Shown: in pieces, positions 62,689 to 64,000 of the stretch | Position numbering within the stretch: position 1 is the first letter of the stretch | Layout of the letters: the number at the start of each line of letters is the position of its first letter | Assembly (NCBI RefSeq): GCF_000425485.1 | Contig: NZ_AUDN01000008.1 | Span: 124,001-188,000, forward strand | Source: Flavobacterium tegetincola DSM 22377 | Lineage (GTDB): Bacteria > Bacteroidota > Bacteroidia > Flavobacteriales > Flavobacteriaceae | Direction of reading: 5' to 3' | Length of the DNA: 64,000 nucleotides | Translations under genes and position numbers: made by a program | The notes under the pieces: model-generated | The model's input: only the letters and a program-made list of their open reading frames with translations | Told to the model about the DNA's origin: nothing | Database searches by the model: none

Positions 62689-63513
62689 TTATATACTAAA
62701 ATTTAGTGCTTCAGGAAATTGGTCCTTGCTCTTTATATTTACTTGACTTTTATGGTATACCAACGATTCAGCGGGAATGGAATTTGTAAGCCAAACATTT
62801 CCACCAATAACAGCATCTTTTCCGATGACTGTTTTTCCACCGAGAATAGTAGCGTTTGCATAAATAGTTACATTATCTTCTATTGTCGGATGCCGTTTTA
62901 CCTCGGCTGCATCTTTAGTTACGGTCAACGCTCCCAAAGTAACACCTTGATACATTTTTACATGTTTACCAATAACCGCCGTTTCACCAATTACAATTCC
63001 GGTTCCGTGGTCAATTAAAAAATGTTCGCCAATTGTGGCTGCGGGATGAATGTCGATCCCTGTTTTGCTGTGTGCGTGTTCGGCAATTAATCGTGCTAGA
63101 ATTCGTGCATTGTTGTTCCATAAAATAAATGCAATCCGGTGTACTGTAATGGCAAAAAATCCTGGATATGCAATCAAGACTTCATTCTTTGATTTGGCCG
63201 CGGGATCAAATTCAAAAATTGCATTTAAGTCGTTTGACAAAACTTGATGCAACTTTTCGCACTGGTCGAAAAAATCAGCGCTCATTTGGGTTGCTTCTTC
63301 TTTTGTAAATTGTTCTGCTTCCAATAATTGAATTAACAACAAGCTCAACTCTTGCTCTTTATCGGCAAAAAACTGATAATCGATGTATTCCTTTTGAGTA
63401 CAAAACAACCATTCGGTCATTTCATTGATCCAATACTTAATTTTCTTTTTACTGAAGAATAATTTCTTTTCAAGAAAATTAGCTTGGTAAATGAGCTTGT
63501 TTTTTGATTTCAT
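62689..63513 (-). CDS. cysE: serine O-acetyltransferase
   Basis: A 274-residue left-handed beta-helix acetyltransferase making O-acetylserine. The hexapeptide region shows GIDIHPAATIGEHFLIDHGT, GIVIGETAVIGKHVKMYQGV and TLGALTVTKDAAEVKRHPTI, then NVTIYANATILGGKTVIGKD. An N-terminal helical domain of about 130 residues precedes it. Cys biosynthesis starts here, and CysE normally complexes with the sulfhydrylase encoded next. No promoter of the TAnnTTTG type was found upstream. Confidence 0.97.
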   Translation of the reverse strand: MKSKNKLIYQANFLEKKLFFSKKKIKYWINEMTEWLFCTQKEYIDYQFFADKEQELSLLLIQLLEAEQFTKEEATQMSADFFDQCEKLHQVLSNDLNAIFEFDPAAKSKNEVLIAYPGFFAITVHRIAFILWNNNARILARLIAEHAHSKTGIDIHPAATIGEHFLIDHGTGIVIGETAVIGKHVKMYQGVTLGALTVTKDAAEVKRHPTIEDNVTIYANATILGGKTVIGKDAVIGGNVWLTNSIPAESLVYHKSQVNIKSKDQFPEALNFSI

Positions 63514-63541
63514 AAAACATCTTTTCTACTATAGTGTATAC

Positions 63542-63569
63542 AAAAAAACTCCCCAATAACGGAGAGTTT
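63542..63569 (-). terminator. minus-strand terminator upstream of cysE
   Basis: AAACTC-C-CC (63546-63554) pairs with GG-A-GAGTTT (63561-63569) with one mismatch, loop AATAAC. On the minus strand it ends in T7. It closes a transcript that must come from the right, before cysE. Confidence 0.7.
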
Positions 63570-63943
63570 CGTGTGATTTTTGAAATTCATCAAAATACTT
63601 TATAGCACAAAACCCTCTGATTTAGAGCAAGTGCAACAATGTGTTCCGATGGAATTTATTCTGGACATTCTATTTCCGTTTAGGCTACAAAGTTCAGAAT
63701 TAATCAATGCGCATCCAAATTAGTAGGGATTACTTTAACGGTTTTTAGATTTGGGAACTTCTAATTGCTGGATTGCAAAATGAATTGTAAACAGCCTGAA
63801 CTTCCCGATCCGCACCTTTTGCATTAGGGATGGGAACAATTGTTTGAGCTCTTAGGGTGGACTCGAAGGGAACCATAAAGCGAGTGTGGACAGCCCGACC
63901 GTAGGGAATGCCCAAAAAACAGCATTTACTAACTATTGAAATA
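63570..63943 (-). other. gene-free interval bounded by two minus-strand terminators
   Basis: No credible coding frame was found in these 374 bases; the longest minus frame is an arbitrary translation. The minus strand holds nested hairpins, such as GCACTTGCTCTAAATCAGAG with GTGC downstream (63604-63634), and CCAAAT/ATTTGG (63714-63752). It could encode a small RNA that ends at the terminator 63542-63569, or simply be a long spacer. Confidence 0.35.
63821..63913 (+). repeat. structured repeat element
   Basis: On the plus strand the element begins GCATTAGGGATGGGAAC and ends GGACAGCCCGACCGTAGGG followed by AATGCCC. GCATT near the start pairs with AATGC near the end, closing a long hairpin. The opening and closing blocks resemble, from memory, a frequent Bacteroidetes intergenic element that also appears behind era in this window in a different version. 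Confidence 0.5.
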
Positions 63944-63982
63944 CAAAAAAGCCCGACAAAATCTGTAATTCTGCCGGACTTT
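63944..63982 (-). terminator. terminator of a gene beyond the right edge
   Basis: On the plus strand AAAGCCCGACA pairs with TGCCGGACTTT (63972-63982) with two mismatches. Read on the minus strand the hairpin is followed by TTTTTTGT, so it ends a minus-strand gene located past 64000. Confidence 0.6.
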
Positions 63983-64000
63983 CTGATGATGTACAAACAA

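Noticed and set aside
63745-63996. 83-codon minus frame at the right edge
   Set aside because: It runs through a terminator hairpin and a structured repeat, has no family resemblance and odd composition.

Overview
The window looks like chromosomal DNA of a member of the Flavobacteriaceae, most likely Flavobacterium or a close relative. The base composition is low in G+C. Start codons lack Shine-Dalgarno sequences, and many starts are preceded by the Bacteroidetes -7 promoter element TAnnTTTG. The gene content includes the gliding and type IX secretion operon gldKLMN, the exosortase XrtF with its partner, HYC_CC_PP, GSCFA and DUF5522 proteins, and several TonB-dependent receptors. No prophage, integron, insertion sequence or CRISPR array was seen.

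Layout. 1-2.0 kb: a PLP enzyme cut by the left edge, an unrecognised secreted protein, a small HExxH protein and a DUF5522 protein. 2.1-10.9 kb: urocanate hydratase (hutU), a previously unlisted 53-residue membrane protein, a DUF4136 lipoprotein, an AsmA-like giant, an aromatic amino acid hydroxylase, a rhodanese and a GSCFA protein. 11-17.5 kb: alaS, an M23 peptidase, a MerR regulator and a LemA-TPM-TPM operon. 17.6-23.6 kb: an outer-membrane beta-barrel receptor, der, a membrane protein and era, with a candidate structured RNA behind era. 23.7-24 kb: two identical initiator tRNAs with a clear promoter and terminator. 24.2-33.2 kb: an AraC-type membrane regulator, an outer-membrane protein, pterin dehydratase, a GNAT/FemAB-like protein, a lipid kinase facing an App1-type phosphatase, an ABC-F ATPase, DUF983 and a DAO-family oxidoreductase.

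33.2-41.7 kb: a minus-strand run topA, arginase-like protein, gldK, gldL, gldM, gldN. The arginase-like protein has lost about half of its metal ligands. 41.8-49.1 kb: miaB, a GxxExxY protein inside a possible inserted cassette, a sigma-54 type activator, lptE, a TPR protein, secG, groES and groEL. 49.1-56.8 kb: a large secreted MG2-like protein, DedA, a metal-handling trio (HMA protein, TonB receptor, HYC_CC_PP protein), xrtF with its associated gene, and a GAF protein resembling free methionine sulfoxide reductase. 56.9-63.5 kb: rpsO, pnp with a palindrome in its leader, two unrecognised genes around a decayed phospholipase D-like fragment, and the cysE-cysM pair. The last 490 bases hold no credible gene but contain two minus-strand terminators and a structured repeat.

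How the parts fit. Most of the window is housekeeping or envelope function. The hydroxylase at 7.8 kb and the pterin dehydratase at 26.2 kb form one tetrahydrobiopterin cycle although they are 17 kb apart. GldKLMN supply the core and motor of type IX secretion. The LptE, SecG and GroESL genes form an export and folding cluster. No complete undescribed system stands out. The best candidates for something new are the RNA-like elements, the GxxExxY cassette, the divergent arginase-like protein locked to topA and gldK, and the pnp leader.
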